Source: Ophioceras dolichostomum (taxonomy: Eukaryota; Ascomycota; Sordariomycetes; Magnaporthales; Ophioceraceae). Taken from it: a DNA stretch of 53,952 bases. The translations under genes were made by a program, and so were the position numbers. Below the pieces are notes generated by a model that saw nothing but the letters and a program-made list of their open reading frames with translations, ran no database searches and had not been told where the DNA came from. This document shows, piece after piece, positions 9,533 through 20,934 of the stretch. The stretch lies in the NCBI GenBank assembly GCA_003049485.1, contig PYST01000275.1:1-53952 (forward strand). The letters run 5' to 3'. How positions within the stretch are numbered: the first letter of the stretch is position 1; each line of letters begins with the position of its first letter.

Positions 9533-10741
9533 ATGGCCACCACGGCCTCTGGCCCCGGATTCGTCCGGTTCACAGGCCATCGACATTTTACACAGCAGCT
9601 CGTCCTGGCTACGCTATCAGGCAAGCCTGTGCACATATCGGGAATCCGCAGCTCATCACCGACTGCCCCGGGTCTCGCACCGCATGAGGTTTCCTTCCTC
9701 CGCCTGCTCGAGGCGGTTACCAACGGCAGCTCTCTCCAGATATCTTACACCGGTACAACTATGACGTACCACCCAGGCCTGATCACCGGCAGCGTCGCAG
9801 GATCCGGGGCGGGGTCCGATGGCGTAGTCGAGCACAACATCCCCGAGACGTCGAGGAGGGGCATCACATACTTCCTCATCCCTCTGGCCCTGCTCGCACC
9901 CTTCTCCAAAGCCCACATGAATGTTCGCCTTTGCGGGCCGGGAGTCATCACCTCGGCCACTGAGCTTGGCGACATGTCGATCGACTCGTTTCGGCTGGCC
10001 ATCCTCCCCCTGTACGATCTCTTCGGCATACCGGCAGCGCGGATAGATCTGCTTGTGAGGCAACGGTCTTGCGCAGGGGCTGGGGACAGGAGAGGCGGCG
10101 GTATCGTGGAGATGAGATTCGCCAGCCAGGTCCGACTGCCCAAGACGCTGCATCTCAATCGCACGCCTGGAAGGATAAAGAGGATCGGGGGCGTTGCTTA
10201 TTCGATCGGCGTCTCCGCCGCGAACAACAAGCGCATGATCATGTCGGCGAGGTCGGTGCTGAACGCGCTGACAGGAGAGATCAAAATCGCCGAGGCCTCG
10301 CCGGGGAAGGACGACGCTAGGAATAAGGTCGGCATTGGCTTCGGGCTAAGCTTGGTAGCCGAGTCCAGCAGCCCCGGAGTCGTGTACTCGGCGGACATTG
10401 TCTCCCCTGCGAGGGGAGGCGCTCTGCCAGAGGACCTCGGCGTCCAGTGTGCGCACCAGCTCCTGGAGGCCGTCGCGAAGGGTGGTTGTGTCAGCTGGGC
10501 CGCGGCGAGGACGGTCCTGACACTCATGGCTATGGGATCCGAAGATGTTGGTCGTTTGAGGATAGGAAAGGAGATTATCGACGCGGACGTGATAGCGCTC
10601 GCCAGGGACCTAAAGAGCTTTGGCGGGAGCAGCTGGGGCCTGAGGCCGGTAGACACAGGGGGCGGGGACGAGGACACAGATGACATTCTAGTCTCGGTCA
10701 AGGGCACTGGCGTCGGCAACGTCGGGAGGAAGATCGCGTAA
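9533..10741 (+). CDS. RCL1: RNA 3'-terminal phosphate cyclase-like protein, ribosome biogenesis
   Basis: Single exon, 402 aa. Homology to the RtcA/Rcl1 fold runs the full length: FTGHRHFTQQLVLATLSGKP at the N-terminus, HEVSFLRLLEAVTNGS, RRGITYFLIPLALLAPFSK, GGGIVEMRFASQVRLPKTL in the middle, and SVKGTGVGNVGRKIA at the end. The sequence follows the eukaryotic Rcl1 branch rather than the catalytic cyclase: I do not see the histidine-containing HGG/ATD-type active-site segment of RtcA. Rcl1 is a nucleolar protein that works with the GTPase Bms1 in early cleavage of pre-18S rRNA. Length matches the family (about 370-400). The ATG lies in a GTCATGGCC context. Confidence 0.93.
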   Translation: MATTASGPGFVRFTGHRHFTQQLVLATLSGKPVHISGIRSSSPTAPGLAPHEVSFLRLLEAVTNGSSLQISYTGTTMTYHPGLITGSVAGSGAGSDGVVEHNIPETSRRGITYFLIPLALLAPFSKAHMNVRLCGPGVITSATELGDMSIDSFRLAILPLYDLFGIPAARIDLLVRQRSCAGAGDRRGGGIVEMRFASQVRLPKTLHLNRTPGRIKRIGGVAYSIGVSAANNKRMIMSARSVLNALTGEIKIAEASPGKDDARNKVGIGFGLSLVAESSSPGVVYSADIVSPARGGALPEDLGVQCAHQLLEAVAKGGCVSWAAARTVLTLMAMGSEDVGRLRIGKEIIDADVIALARDLKSFGGSSWGLRPVDTGGGDEDTDDILVSVKGTGVGNVGRKIA

Positions 10742-10869
10742 AGAAAGGAAAAAGTCTTAGATACCCATAACTTGATGCATACCAGGCCATCCATGGCCAC
10801 CGACCAAAAAAAAAGGCCTCCCCTCCGAGACTCCTGATCTATAATCATACACCCATGAAATATGCCGTC

Positions 10870-12139
10870 CTATTGTTGTGGCCGACGTTGAGTAGCTAGC
10901 CTTGCGGTTCTCGACGTTGGTTCTGCAGCTAGCCGTGCCAGTCGCGCGGCGTATCCAATAGTTTGTAGAGACTGGGCTGCTGCGGTTTGGTAGTCATCCG
11001 GTGCCGCAGTGATGGAGTGCAGCACGTGAAAGCTCCCCAGACTCGCATTCCCAGAGATCATGTAGTCGCGGAAATCAGGGCGTCTATGCCCGTGAGTCGA
11101 GCCCTCTCCCGCAGTCCCACGAGGCCGCAGCGGCTGCAACTCAATGTCGTCGGTCGCATCAGCGGCGTTCCGCCCTGTCCGCCTCGGGACGCCCCTTTCT
11201 TCCGCTTCGAGGTCTTCGGTGGTGGGCGGCGGTCGCGGGTTCAAAAGCGAAGCAGCAAGCCCAGAAGTGCCAGTCGTTGTAGTAGTCGTTGCACCTTCTG
11301 AGCTTGCCGAGCCGACGACTCGCGCACCAGGGTTCACAAACTTGCGTAGAACCTCCCTCTCGCCGTGGACAGATAGCATGATGCACTGCAGGCCCAGGAC
11401 AGCGAGGTCTAGCACCAGCAGCGCGAGGCGCGAGGTGGGGGCTTTCTGACCGATGAAGTCGATGATGATGCCTCCGTGCAGGTAACCCCGGGTGGTCTCG
11501 CTTGCCTGTGGCAGCGAAGAGAACAGGTGTAGGAGCATGCAGAGCGCGTTGGGCACGAGGATGGCAACGACGTGCGGGCGATGCGTGGGCATCAGCATCA
11601 CGAACTCGTCCGACTTAGGGCTCAGGAAGAACGACTGGACGACGAGCCGTATGAGCAGGCGGAAGAACGAGCAGCTGATGCGATGACGCCCCACGGTTTT
11701 GGTCAGTCTCACATTCCTTCAGGTTCCATTCATAACAGTACCCCGTACCCCGGTAGATATGGTACGGTACATATGAGGTTGGAGTAGGTTAAAAGAAACT
11801 ATATAGGTTATGAGGCTAGGCAAGGGGAAAGGAGTGAGAGCTGGGAGTGAGAGCTGAGAGTGAGAGCTAGAAGTGTGAGGGGTGGTAGAGACGACGTGAG
11901 ACTCACTCCATATAGTACAGGGTGCAGAGCTCGGCATAAACCAGAGCATCTAGATTCGTCATGAGATGGGTCATGAACTGGAATTTCCTGGTGAGGCCAG
12001 CCTTTCTTCTCTGCGCCGGCGAGTCGGACGCGGGCGGCAGCGCATCGGCGCTGTTGTCTGCAGCCCTCCGGTTATCCGAAGGCTCGTGGGCCGGAGAGCT
12101 CGAGCTGGCGACGACATCATCGCTCATAGCTCTTGCCAT
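10870..12139 (-). CDS. DSC E3 ubiquitin ligase complex subunit 4 (DUF1746)
   Basis: Two exons: 11907-12139 and 10870-11674, intron 11675-11906 (GTGAGT...CAG, 232 bp), giving 345 aa. The splice rebuilds LYYMDCSFFRLLIR, the start of the DUF1746 domain, which is otherwise cut by a stop in the first exon. The N-terminus is a disordered Ser/Ala/Asp stretch. DUF1746 follows with two hydrophobic membrane segments (HVVAILVPNALCMLLHLF and LALLVLDLAVLGLQCIML). The rest is a disordered Pro/Arg/Thr-rich tail. In fission yeast and Aspergillus, Dsc4 is a membrane subunit of the Golgi/ER Dsc ligase needed for SREBP cleavage and membrane-protein degradation. A start two codons later in the same region (MSDDVV) is an alternative. 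Confidence 0.85.
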
Positions 12140-12762
12140 GCGCGTTCATCTCATCAAAGATCAAACAAAATCGACGTCGATCCCGCTCAGCACACGTCCA
12201 TCCTCCTCCCTTCTCTCGAATTTTCCGGTTTGAGGTGGAGCTGCTTTTGCGCGCCGGAGTTCACAAATCTGGCGGCTTTCAACGGTCTGCCTAGAATGTT
12301 TGGCGGACCTCGTTAGGTTTTTTGAGTATGGACGAGGTCAGTCGATGAGAGCTAAACTAAGGTGGACCGGATGACCGTTGATGAATTCAATTGACGCGAT
12401 GCGCGATGCGCTGCAACGAGCTCATATGCGCCGCCAAGAGCGCCGACGAAGGTCCCAGCTCTTCGCTACCAACGCAATAAGCTGCCACCCCAGGGCGTGG
12501 TTTCAGGGGCCTCCGCCGCCGTCTGCAGTGGGCGGGCTGGCAGCGAACATCAATGCAACTCCGCATGAAGTGCCCTGTGCCCCGCCAAAAACTTCGAAGC
12601 GGGAATGGATGAACCGAGAATCGAATTGTGAACAGCCCAACGCCTCTGACTCACCCACTTCATGACTGAACGACGGCCCTCAGAACGCGACACAACGGCT
12701 GCTTGGAGCCTCGACGACTCGAATCAGCTCAAGAATATCCGCCAACCTGCACTGGGGCCACC
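12140..12762. promoter_or_regulatory. Divergent promoter region between DSC4 and FRS2
   Basis: 623 bp separate the two start codons. The spacer has short open frames without motifs and nothing tRNA-like that folds. It must contain both promoters and leaders; no specific site is called. Confidence 0.45.
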
Positions 12763-14430
12763 ATGGCGACCTCAACCGAGCAGGGCTCCTCAGGGGACCT
12801 AGCGATAGACATCCTGCAGGCGTTGTCAAAAAAGGAACCCCTCCTTTCAGCGGAATCCTTCCCGCAAGCGAAGTTCGTGGAGGTGAAGAGCGCACTCGAC
12901 AGGCTCGGGTCGCGGTTCATGATCGAGTACAAAACGATTGAACGAGACGAATCGATATTGGAGGCCGAGGCGGAACAGATCGCGGCGAATGGCAGCCACG
13001 AGGCGCGTGTCTTCGAGGCCCTCCGCAAGGCCGTCGAGGGTCTGTCTGTGGCCGAGCTGGAGCAGGCCATTGGCGACAAGGCCGTCACCAAGCTGGGGCA
13101 GGGAAAGGCTTTCAAGGAGAAGTGGATTTCCAAGACAAAGGACGGCAAGAAGCTCATGGCTGTGGTGAGTTCTGTGACCTCCAGGCTGGATGGCTGGCCT
13201 GGATCGGCCTTGAGGAAACGAATGTGATCTGACCTGACTGACATACCACCTCACAACGACCACAAGGCCGACTCGATCAACGACGTCACCCGCGAGCAGC
13301 TGCTCGTAATACAATCTACGCGCACACACCCAGACGCCAAGGTCCTCTCCGACCTGAAGAAGCGCAAACTCATCAAGGCGCAAAAGGTGATCAGTTTCGA
13401 GGTCCGCAAGGGCCCCAAGTTCGCGCTCGAGATCGCGCGCGAGGAGACCGACCTGACGGCCGACATGCTGGCCACGGGGGCGTGGAAGACGGCGTCCTTC
13501 AAGCCGTACAACTTCGACGCCCTGGGCGCCAACCAGGACGCCGGGGCGCTGCACCCCCTGAGCAAGGTGCGGACCGAGTTCCGCCAGATCTTCTTCGAGA
13601 TGGGCTTCGAAGAGATGCCGACGGACAAGTTCGTCGAGTCCGGCTTCTGGAACTTCGACGCGCTCTTCGTGCCGCAGCAGCACCCCGCCCGCGACCTGCA
13701 GGACACCTTCTACATCTCTGACCCGAAGGTCGCCGTCATGCCCGGCACGGCCCCGGGCGATCCCGACGTGGACGAGACGAGGAACTACGAGGAGTACTGG
13801 CAGAACGTGCGCCAGGTGCACGAGTCCGGCAAATACGGGTCCATCGGCTACCGCTACGGCTGGTCGGCCGACGAGTCGCTCCGCCTCGTCCTGCGCACGC
13901 ACACGACGGCCATCTCGACGGCCATGCTGCACAAGCTGGCCGCCCAGCGCGGGCCCGACGGCAAGCCTCCTCCCGCGCGCTACTTCTCCATCGACCGCGT
14001 GTTCCGCAACGAGACGGTGGACGCGACGCACCTGGCCGAGTTCCACCAGGTCGAGGGCGTCATCGCCGACTACGGCCTGACGCTCGGCGGGCTAATGGAG
14101 TTCATGGAGATCTTCTTCGGCAAGATGGGCCTGTCGGACCTGCAGTTCAAGCCGGCCTACAACCCCTACACCGAGCCGTCGATGGAGATCTTCGCCTTCC
14201 ACCGCGGGCTCAACAAGCTGGTCGAGATCGGCAACAGCGGCATGTTCCGCCCGGAGATGCTCGAGGCCATGGGCCTGCCCAGGGACATGCGCGTCTACGG
14301 CTGGGGTCTGAGTCTGGAGCGCCCCACCATGATCAAGTACGGAATCTCCAACATCAGGGAGCTGCTCGGCCACAAGGTCGATCTGAACTTCATAGAGAGG
14401 AACCCTGCCGTACGGCTAGATAAGGACTGA
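12763..14430 (+). CDS. FRS2: Cytosolic phenylalanyl-tRNA synthetase alpha subunit
   Basis: Two exons, 12763-13164 and 13267-14430, intron 13165-13266 (GTGAGT...AAG, 102 bp), 521 aa. Exon 1 encodes the winged-helix tRNA/DNA-binding-like N-terminus; exon 2 the class II catalytic core. Motif 1 region: FRQIFFEMGFEEMPTDKFVE. Motif 2: RVFRNETVDATHLAEFHQVE (from about residue 377). Motif 3: GWGLSLERPTMIKYG (about residue 478), with the class II arginine. The protein charges tRNA-Phe as an alpha2-beta2 enzyme with FRS1. The cytosolic form is indicated by the long N-terminal domain and lack of a targeting peptide. The ATG has a near-perfect Kozak context (GCCACCATGGCG), which supports this start. Confidence 0.96.
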
Positions 14431-15372
14431 GAAAAGAGGGAAGAGTAAGAGTGGGGGTGAAGGGGGAGGAGGAAATAGGGTCAGATAGATAGATCTTGTC
14501 TCTGAAAAAGATAAAAGACAGAAGAGAACAAAAAGTCTAAACGCTAGACACTGATGAGAAATGTTTCGACAGTTGAGCCAGCTGTAGACATGATATGATC
14601 ACCAGAACCATCTCGCCATTCACTCCTCACCATATATCATCGGGTAGGTGAATTTCTCGATCATCCCATCTTTCGGATGAAAGAATTAGAGAGCATTCCG
14701 GCCCGATTAGTACCTAAAATCCCGAAGTTATCAGAACACAGAACGTACGCATCACCATGGACCACAACTAGGCACCTACCTAGGTAGGGGTATAGGTAGG
14801 TACCCAGGCACCGACAAGGTATTAGCCTGATGAAATATCATTGTACTTTTAAAACATTTTCTTTCGTTTTGTCTTTCCTCGTGCCACACCATTCAGGCCG
14901 ACAACTGTCCGCATACCCGTCGGCTCGCCCTCCCGAAACACACCGACGCCAACCTAATGTTCACATTTGTGGAAGAGGAAACACATCGCAGGCAAGCAAA
15001 AGATAGCGCTCTATTCCGTCCGTCCCCTTTGACCTCCCGTCCTCCATGCCCTTCAAACCTGTTTGTTATTCCCCCCTCTCTCGAGTCCACCGTCCAAATC
15101 CGGGGCAGGACAAAATCGGCAACCACGGCAGTCTCATCCACAGAGTCCGTAACCCATCTTTCTTGTCTTTGGTCCCCGGCGTTCCAATTCCATTGTCATT
15201 TGGAAGGAAGTAGAACCCCTAGCAATGCGACGACGTGCGGTCTCTTCCCTACAGACAGGGAAGGAAGGTAACGAGTGAACGGCAGGGAGAAGCTGCTAGG
15301 CCCTAGGGAGCTCCTCAGGTACGCGGGTAGGTAGGCAGGTAGGAAGGCACTCGAGAATGATGATTCAAGCAC
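14431..15372. other. Convergent 3' spacer FRS2/NPL4 with TAGG motifs
   Basis: 942 bp with no supported gene. At 14771-14812 it holds an array of TAGG/CCTA units including the perfect palindrome CCTACCTAGGTAGG (14775-14788); another TAGG run lies at 15317-15342. Both 3' ends point here, so it should contain two polyadenylation regions. Confidence 0.5.
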
Positions 15373-17870
15373 CTAAACCCGCGGCGCAGTCGGGCGGTCG
15401 TCGTTCAGCCTAACGCCCGCAAAACGCTTAGCAAGTCGTTGTTCATCGCCGCCCGTCGAAGCGGAAGCAGTTTCGGGATCGTCGGAGGCTGTCTTTCCGT
15501 CTCCAATCTCTGCGTCCTCTCCCCTTCCCCCTCGGCCACGTTCTCCTCCTCCTCCATCTGGGCGATTGTTGTGGGGGACGGGGAGGCGATTGTGGGGATT
15601 GGCAGGAAGAGCAGCAGAAGCAGGACCAAAAGCAGATGGTGACGATCCTCCTTCGCGGCCGCCGAGATCTAGGCGGCGAGGGGGGGCGGAGGAGGATCGG
15701 GAGCGCTTGGGGATTCTCTCACCAGTCGATTTCAGGATGGCCAATAGAGTCTGCCACCCTGTTGTAGAGCGCAGCTGGAATGAGTCCGCCAGGTCATGCT
15801 GGGTCGCCACACGACACAACAATGCTTCCTCATCCTGTCACGCCGAAAAAAAGGGGGGAAAGAGGAAGGCGAGGAAACAAAGATTAGTGTCAGACACTTC
15901 CACAAGATATATATGCGGAGCGGGGAGCTAGCTATGCGTTATGCAGAGCAGAGAGTTAAGAAAAACTCACTTTGGAAAGAACTCCCATCTTGTGCAAGAA
16001 GCACAACAGGTGGAAATTCGACACGCCGATGGCATTCCCTGGCCCGCTGCCGCCCCCGCTGCTTCCCCTTTGATGCACCTTAAGCATCTTCGCCGCAGCG
16101 GAGTGCTCCTGGCTCTCGCCCATGTACTCTCTGTTCTCAACTGGAAACCCAGTCGCGTCCGTGAAGAGCGGCTTTGCTGTGTCCGGGAACCCGTGGGTGA
16201 GCGTGACGAAGAGGTACTCGACCGGAAACGCCGGCTTCGCGTTCTCCTGCACGTTTGCGCCGTACTCGTTGACGCGGCGGTAGAAGACCTCGGGCACGTA
16301 GCGCGTGCGGCTCGCGGATCCGTCGTCCTCCTCCTCGTCGCGCACGAGCATGACGGCCGGGTCGGCAGAGGCTTCGATCAGGTCCGCGCGGACCATCTCG
16401 ACCGCGTCGTTGGAAGCCTGGTACGCCGATATCGAGATGTTACCCTCCTCGTCGCCCGAGACGACGCACGTCACGAAGTTGGACCCGAACCGCCCTGTGT
16501 CGCTCCACTTGGTCACCTTGGGATGGCGCGCCTGCAGCCGGGCGGCGAAGCAGATCTCAAGCGACGAGAGGAAGTACGAGTCGGTGTGTCGCCTGCAGAT
16601 GACAGAGCCGTTGCCCGCGCCGGCGTCCAGCAGATCCGTCCAGATGACACCGACCTGCTCGAGCCCACAGTGCCGCGCGACCTGGTCGACCTCCTTCTCG
16701 TCATCCCAGGGGCTGAGAGAAATGCCGTCGATCTCATCAAGCTGCGGCGGCTCGTAGATGGCGTGCACGACGGCCTTGATCCCCAGTGGCACCTCGTCGT
16801 ACTCCTGGTACTTGCCGTAAAGGATTCCCAACCTCTGGCCGCCCGACAGACGCCACGCGTTCAGGAAGGTGTCGATGAGTGTTGGGGTTGCAAACTCCAC
16901 ATGGTCCACCATTCGGAACGGCTGTGGCTGCAGTGTAATAGCGCTCGGTTGGCACTTGCTGCAGATGCCTTCAGGCCACTGCGCATGACCCGACGGGCAG
17001 TCGCGTTTCACGCGGAAGAATGGCTCGACCAACGGCGGGATGAACGAACTGCCAAGCTCTGGTTTGTTCGTGGCCGAGTTGATCTTGCGCAGGTGCGAAT
17101 GCATCGACGGGTACTTGATCTTCTTCTCGGCCAGGTAGGCCGCGTTGAACGGGTCGAGCGGTTGGCAGTAGTCACACATGCCCCTGGGCCCGTGTCGGCA
17201 CATTTTCGTGTCCAACTTCCGTGGGATCTTGCCATCCTTCTTGTCAAGCCTGTCGTCCAGCGGAGATTGCCTGACCACCTCCCACGGGTTCTTGATCCTC
17301 TCGGCCGTCTTCGTCGTGGGAAGCGGGTCTATTGGGAGGTCCTCGGTCGGTAGGACAGACTGCCCATTCAGACGGTTTGTGGAAGAAGCGGGGCGCGCGC
17401 TGGAGTCGCCACCATTTGGCTGCCCGTTGGCTTGGCCAGAACCTTGCAGCTTGTAGTCAACGAATATGAGATCGCCATGCCTAGTTCATGTCAGTTCTCG
17501 TACTCTCGACAGGCACATACAAGTACCTGTTTTGGCAAGTCATGGCAAGGCATTGTTTGGGAGTACGCACTTGAGCCCGATGGTGCCGAGGGTGACGTTC
17601 GCAATCTCCCTCAGCGTTTTCCTGTCGCTATTTGCACTGGGGGCGTTTGAAAAGGTCAAAGTCTTCGGATCGATCGTCGGGGGAAGCTGTGGGATGAGCT
17701 AGGTGATGGCAGCCAGGTGGGCAGATTGGTTAATATGCCGATTCTGCAGACCAAGTGAAGTTTGGGAATAGCGGGTGCTTGCCTACCTGTTTAGCCAGCT
17801 TCGCAAACGTGTCTTTTGGTTCGCACTGAACGCGAACCATGCCATCTGGCCCGCGTAATCTCAATAACAT
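15373..17870 (-). CDS. NPL4: Nuclear protein localization protein 4 (Cdc48-Ufd1-Npl4 adaptor)
   Basis: Four exons: 17787-17870, 17571-17698, 15971-17480, 15373-15834. Introns are 88, 90 and 136 bp, all GT-AG, giving 727 aa. The joined N-terminus MLLRLRGPDGMVRVQ is the UBX-like ubiquitin fold; the second splice rebuilds TIGLKHGDLIFVDYK. A zinc-binding block starts near residue 164 (MCRHGPRGMCDYCQPL, later CPSGHAQWPEGICSKC). The NPL4/MPN-like domain follows (FLNAWRLSGGQRLGILYG, IWTDLLDAG, ICRRHTDSYFLSS). The disordered C-terminus has no NZF finger, as is usual in fungi. Npl4 with Ufd1 recruits ubiquitinated clients to Cdc48 in ER-associated and chromatin-associated degradation. It is divergent from SEC66. 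Confidence 0.95.
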
Positions 17871-18566
17871 CGCGGCGACTGTTTATTATGTGATGAGGGG
17901 CAGCTATGTGCTTCGATGACTTGGGCGAGACGAGGCTCCCCTTCGCAGTGCTTCAAATACGTTGGATACCGAAAGTGCAGTAAGCCAAGAAGCCTGACGA
18001 CTTAAGAGTTGCTGGAAAAATGAGCGGAGAAGTTAGTTGTGACGTTTGGCGCAGAACTAGGTGTGAGTGAGTAAGTGGGACGGATGGAGAGAAGGAGCTG
18101 TGAGTGAGTGTGGTGGAAGTTGGGAGCTTGCGGGGTGGCTCCGTCGTCATACAGGTCTGCCTGCTGTGGTGTGGTGGCACTCTAATCCAAGCTCCCCGAA
18201 CCCCGACCCAGCTTTTGCGATTAGGTAAGTCCGAACACAGACCCCTGTCGCTCCGGCGCTCAGCCTCCTGTAGGACCCTGCGCAACGCCAAGCATTGACG
18301 ACATGTGGCGCTAAATGCCCAAAGCCACATTCTACCGGGGACACCGTGTAATCGACTTCGAAATTCGGTAAAAGTTGTCATCATCGTCGTCCAACCCCAC
18401 GAACGAACAAAACGTCGTCTGTGATCCAACTTCTCGCACTCCTTTTCGAGTTTCGCACTACATCTCCGATTCTTCCCCTGGAGTACCGGGCTTTGCGCCC
18501 TGCCGCCTAGTTGGCCACCGAATTGTCCATAATCCTAGCATCAACCAAGCCGTTTTCCGCGCAGCC
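17871..18566. promoter_or_regulatory. Divergent promoter region between NPL4 and SEC66
   Basis: 696 bp between opposite start codons. It contains a CT/AG-rich stretch around 18020-18120. No ORF with recognisable content and no clear core promoter element. Confidence 0.45.
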
Positions 18567-19544
18567 ATGTTATCCATAGACTGGAGGAGCTTGGTGCTCC
18601 CCTTCTGCTATGTGCTCGTCCTGGGCGGCACCTTCGTGACGTTCTCGAACGTCTACAGGAAACGAAAAGCAGGTTAGTGCAGCAGGAGAAGCAAGCACCT
18701 AGGCAAAACCTGGCATCTCGGCAATCAGCTAACGGAGATGGGAAAATATGAACAGCCCAGAGCGCCAACCTGGCGCCGTGGTTCCCTCCTCATCTCCAGC
18801 GCAACGTCTACCTCTCGCTGCTGCACCTGGAGCCCGAGGCCGGATCCGACAAGCCACCCAAGGTGCCCGAAAGCGTGCTCCGCGCTGCGTTACTCCGGCG
18901 CGCCGTCGAAGACATCCGTCGCATCATCCAAATCCGCACTTCCAAGCAGGCATGCGCCTCGCTCCTTGCCCGTGGTAGCGTCGGTGACGATTTGTGGCAG
19001 CGCTTTTGTCGAGCGGAGAAGGAAATAGAGGAGGAGCTGCGTGACGTTGTCATGGAGGTGAGATAGATATTTTCTTTGCCTTCCCCTTTCCCTCCCTTTC
19101 TCACATCCGGACATACTATATCAGGGAGACAGATGGCTAACACACCTATTCAACCCTGCCCCCTGCCGACAGGCCAGCGCGCTTTGCCCGAACTGGGGCC
19201 AGATCATCTTCCAGTCTGCCAACGAGATCGCAGCCAACACTCAGCTGCGCAAGCGCCTGGAGGAGATCGGGGCTCAGACCGAGGCCGAGAAGGCGTGGTG
19301 GGAGAAGCGCCGGGCCGCGATTCAGAGCGACTTTATGCGCGAGCTCGACCAGGAGGAGCAGGCCGGGAAGGGCGGCGCCGCCCAGAAGTCGCCCACCTCC
19401 GCCACCGCCTCCACCAGCAAGACGGCAGTCAGCAGCGAGGACGACACCGTCCTGGTTGATGCCGTGCCTGCTGCTGCGGCTGGTGCCCCCTCCCCCAACC
19501 CTGGCACGCCGGGGTCTTCCAAGAAGAAGAAGGGGAGGAAATAA
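18567..19544 (+). CDS. SEC66: ER translocation complex subunit Sec66
   Basis: Three exons: 18567-18672, 18756-19057, 19173-19544 (introns 83 and 115 bp), 259 aa. The N-terminus MLSIDWRSLVLPFCYVLVLG is a single membrane anchor. The first splice gives RKRKAAQSANLAPWFPPH, and the conserved core LAPWFPPHLQRNVYLSLLHL is the Sec66/Sec71 signature. The second splice joins VVMEASALCPNWGQIIFQSA. The tail is Ala/Ser-rich and ends in a lysine cluster (KKKKGRK). In yeast, Sec66 is part of the Sec63 complex (Sec62/63/66/72) for post-translational import into the ER. Length fits the family. Confidence 0.93.
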
Positions 19545-20358
19545 GCATGGTGGCAGGCAGATTCACGTGTTATTCTTACCGAGACTGAGAGTATTTTTGC
19601 TATATCCTGGCCCCGGTGTTGTGTGTAAATATCCGAATGGTCCCTACCTCCCTGCCTAGCGTAGGTAGGTAAAATCTCTCTGCAGTATTGGTGTCTGCTC
19701 CATTCGAGGATAGACAGCGCAGAGCGATGGGTAATCCTTCGGGGGAGCGGAAATGTGAGCAGTGTAAATGGGTGCGTAAAGGGGAAGAGGTTGAAAACAT
19801 GGCATCAAATGCATGGCGTAAACGGTGTTTGTTTTTGTTTTACTTTAGAGTGTAAGGGTTGTCCCGTTCTGGTACCTGCTGTTTATCAGAACTTCCATGC
19901 CAGTTGTTCCAATATTCATGTCTTGGTCAGGAGTGTTTACTTTACTGTGGGTTTATTTATTCTGTCAAGATTATGGGTAAGCCTATGTATTTTTGTGTAT
20001 AAGTGATTTCAAGACTATCCATGAAGCAGACTGCAAAGCAGAATCAGAACTGAAGAACGAAAAGCAAAAATAAGGGAAAACATAGCTGCGAGACGTGCTC
20101 CCCCACCCAGAATGCGTTGTCCCCATAGTAAAACAAGCCCCCCTTTCGAGATGCAAGCTTCGAACGCCCCCCTGAACTGTAGCTAGAAGCCAACCTGGAC
20201 AAATCAAATGCTTGAAACGAGAGAGTGAGATCCGAGATAAAATAAATGAGCAGGCAGACAAGACGGCAAGGCAAAATGCGCGCTAGAACAGGGCGAGTGA
20301 CCTCCCAGAAAACCAACGACCAACGACGAAGTCAAAACACACCAAAAAAAAAACTTTA
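19545..20358. other. Convergent 3' spacer SEC66/polyQ gene
   Basis: 814 bp with no supported gene. A CCCTACCTCC...GTAGGTAGGTA motif lies at 19641-19670. The segment 19820-20000 is T-rich, consistent with 3' UTR and polyadenylation sequence. No repeat or RNA gene seen. Confidence 0.5.
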
Positions 20359-20872
20359 TTAACGGTAGAACCCCAACTTCCTCCTCATCGCCTCCTCCCC
20401 ATCCTCCTCCAGCGCCCCCACCCTCGCCTCCTCCATCAGCTCCTCGACGGACCTCACCACGACCGTCGGGCTCTCGCACCCCCTCAGTCCGATGAACCTC
20501 CCCATCTTGCGCCTCTTCTCCTCGAGCGGCAGGTCGGACGACCACCACCGGATCGGGCAGGGGTAGTGGGCGGTCCAGTAGGACGGGGTGCGCTGATGGT
20601 AGAAGTGGGCCAGCTCCTCGAGCTGCGAGTCGGTCAGGAGCCAGAAGTTGAGGAGCGTCCGGGGGAACGCCTCGTGGATCGTCCCCGTCGTCATGCGCAC
20701 GAGGGGCGCGAGCGGGATGGCCATCTGCTTCAGCTTGGCTTCGAACTCGGGGTTGCGGCGGGAGCGGTGGGCGAAGAAGGCTGGTGATGGGTGTGGGAGT
20801 TGTTGTTGTCTTTGCTGGTCTGGGCCGTTGTTTGGGGGTTGTTGCTGCTGTTGCTGTTGTTGCTGTTGCTGT

Positions 20873-20907
<35 letters not shown>

Positions 20908-20934
20908 GGAGTGGCGCTCTTCTGGGTAACACAT
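20359..20934 (-). CDS. Polyglutamine-containing protein of unknown function (5' end uncertain)
   Basis: From the first in-frame ATG (MCYPEERHS) to the stop there are 191 codons. A long glutamine run (about 25 Gln, mixed CAG/CAA) follows directly, then a compact conserved-looking part: FEAKLKQMAIPLAPLVRM, TLLNFWLLTDSQLEELAHFY, SYWTAHYPCPIRWWSSD, RRKMGRFIGLRGC. I do not recognise the family. The frame stays open upstream to a TAA at 21028-21030 and reads SGSLKHTWTTWSPRTGK, which looks like real coding sequence, so the true start is probably in an upstream exon not identified here. The DxQLEELAHFYHQ segment looks helical. Confidence 0.7.
20838..20911. repeat. CAG/CAA trinucleotide tract (polyglutamine)
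   Basis: Interrupted (TTG/CTG)n on the plus strand, which is CAA/CAG on the coding minus strand. Mixed codon use suggests that glutamine identity, not only slippage, has been maintained. Likely polymorphic in length. Confidence 0.95.

Noticed and set aside
10198..10848. Long opposite-strand frame over RCL1
   Set aside because: Shadow of the RCL1 coding sequence in GC-rich DNA; RCL1 itself has full-length family similarity.
12847..14046. Long opposite-strand frame over FRS2
   Set aside because: Antisense shadow of a clear synthetase, with no independent motif.
15941..17353. Long plus-strand frame over NPL4
   Set aside because: Antisense shadow of NPL4, which has four consistent exons.
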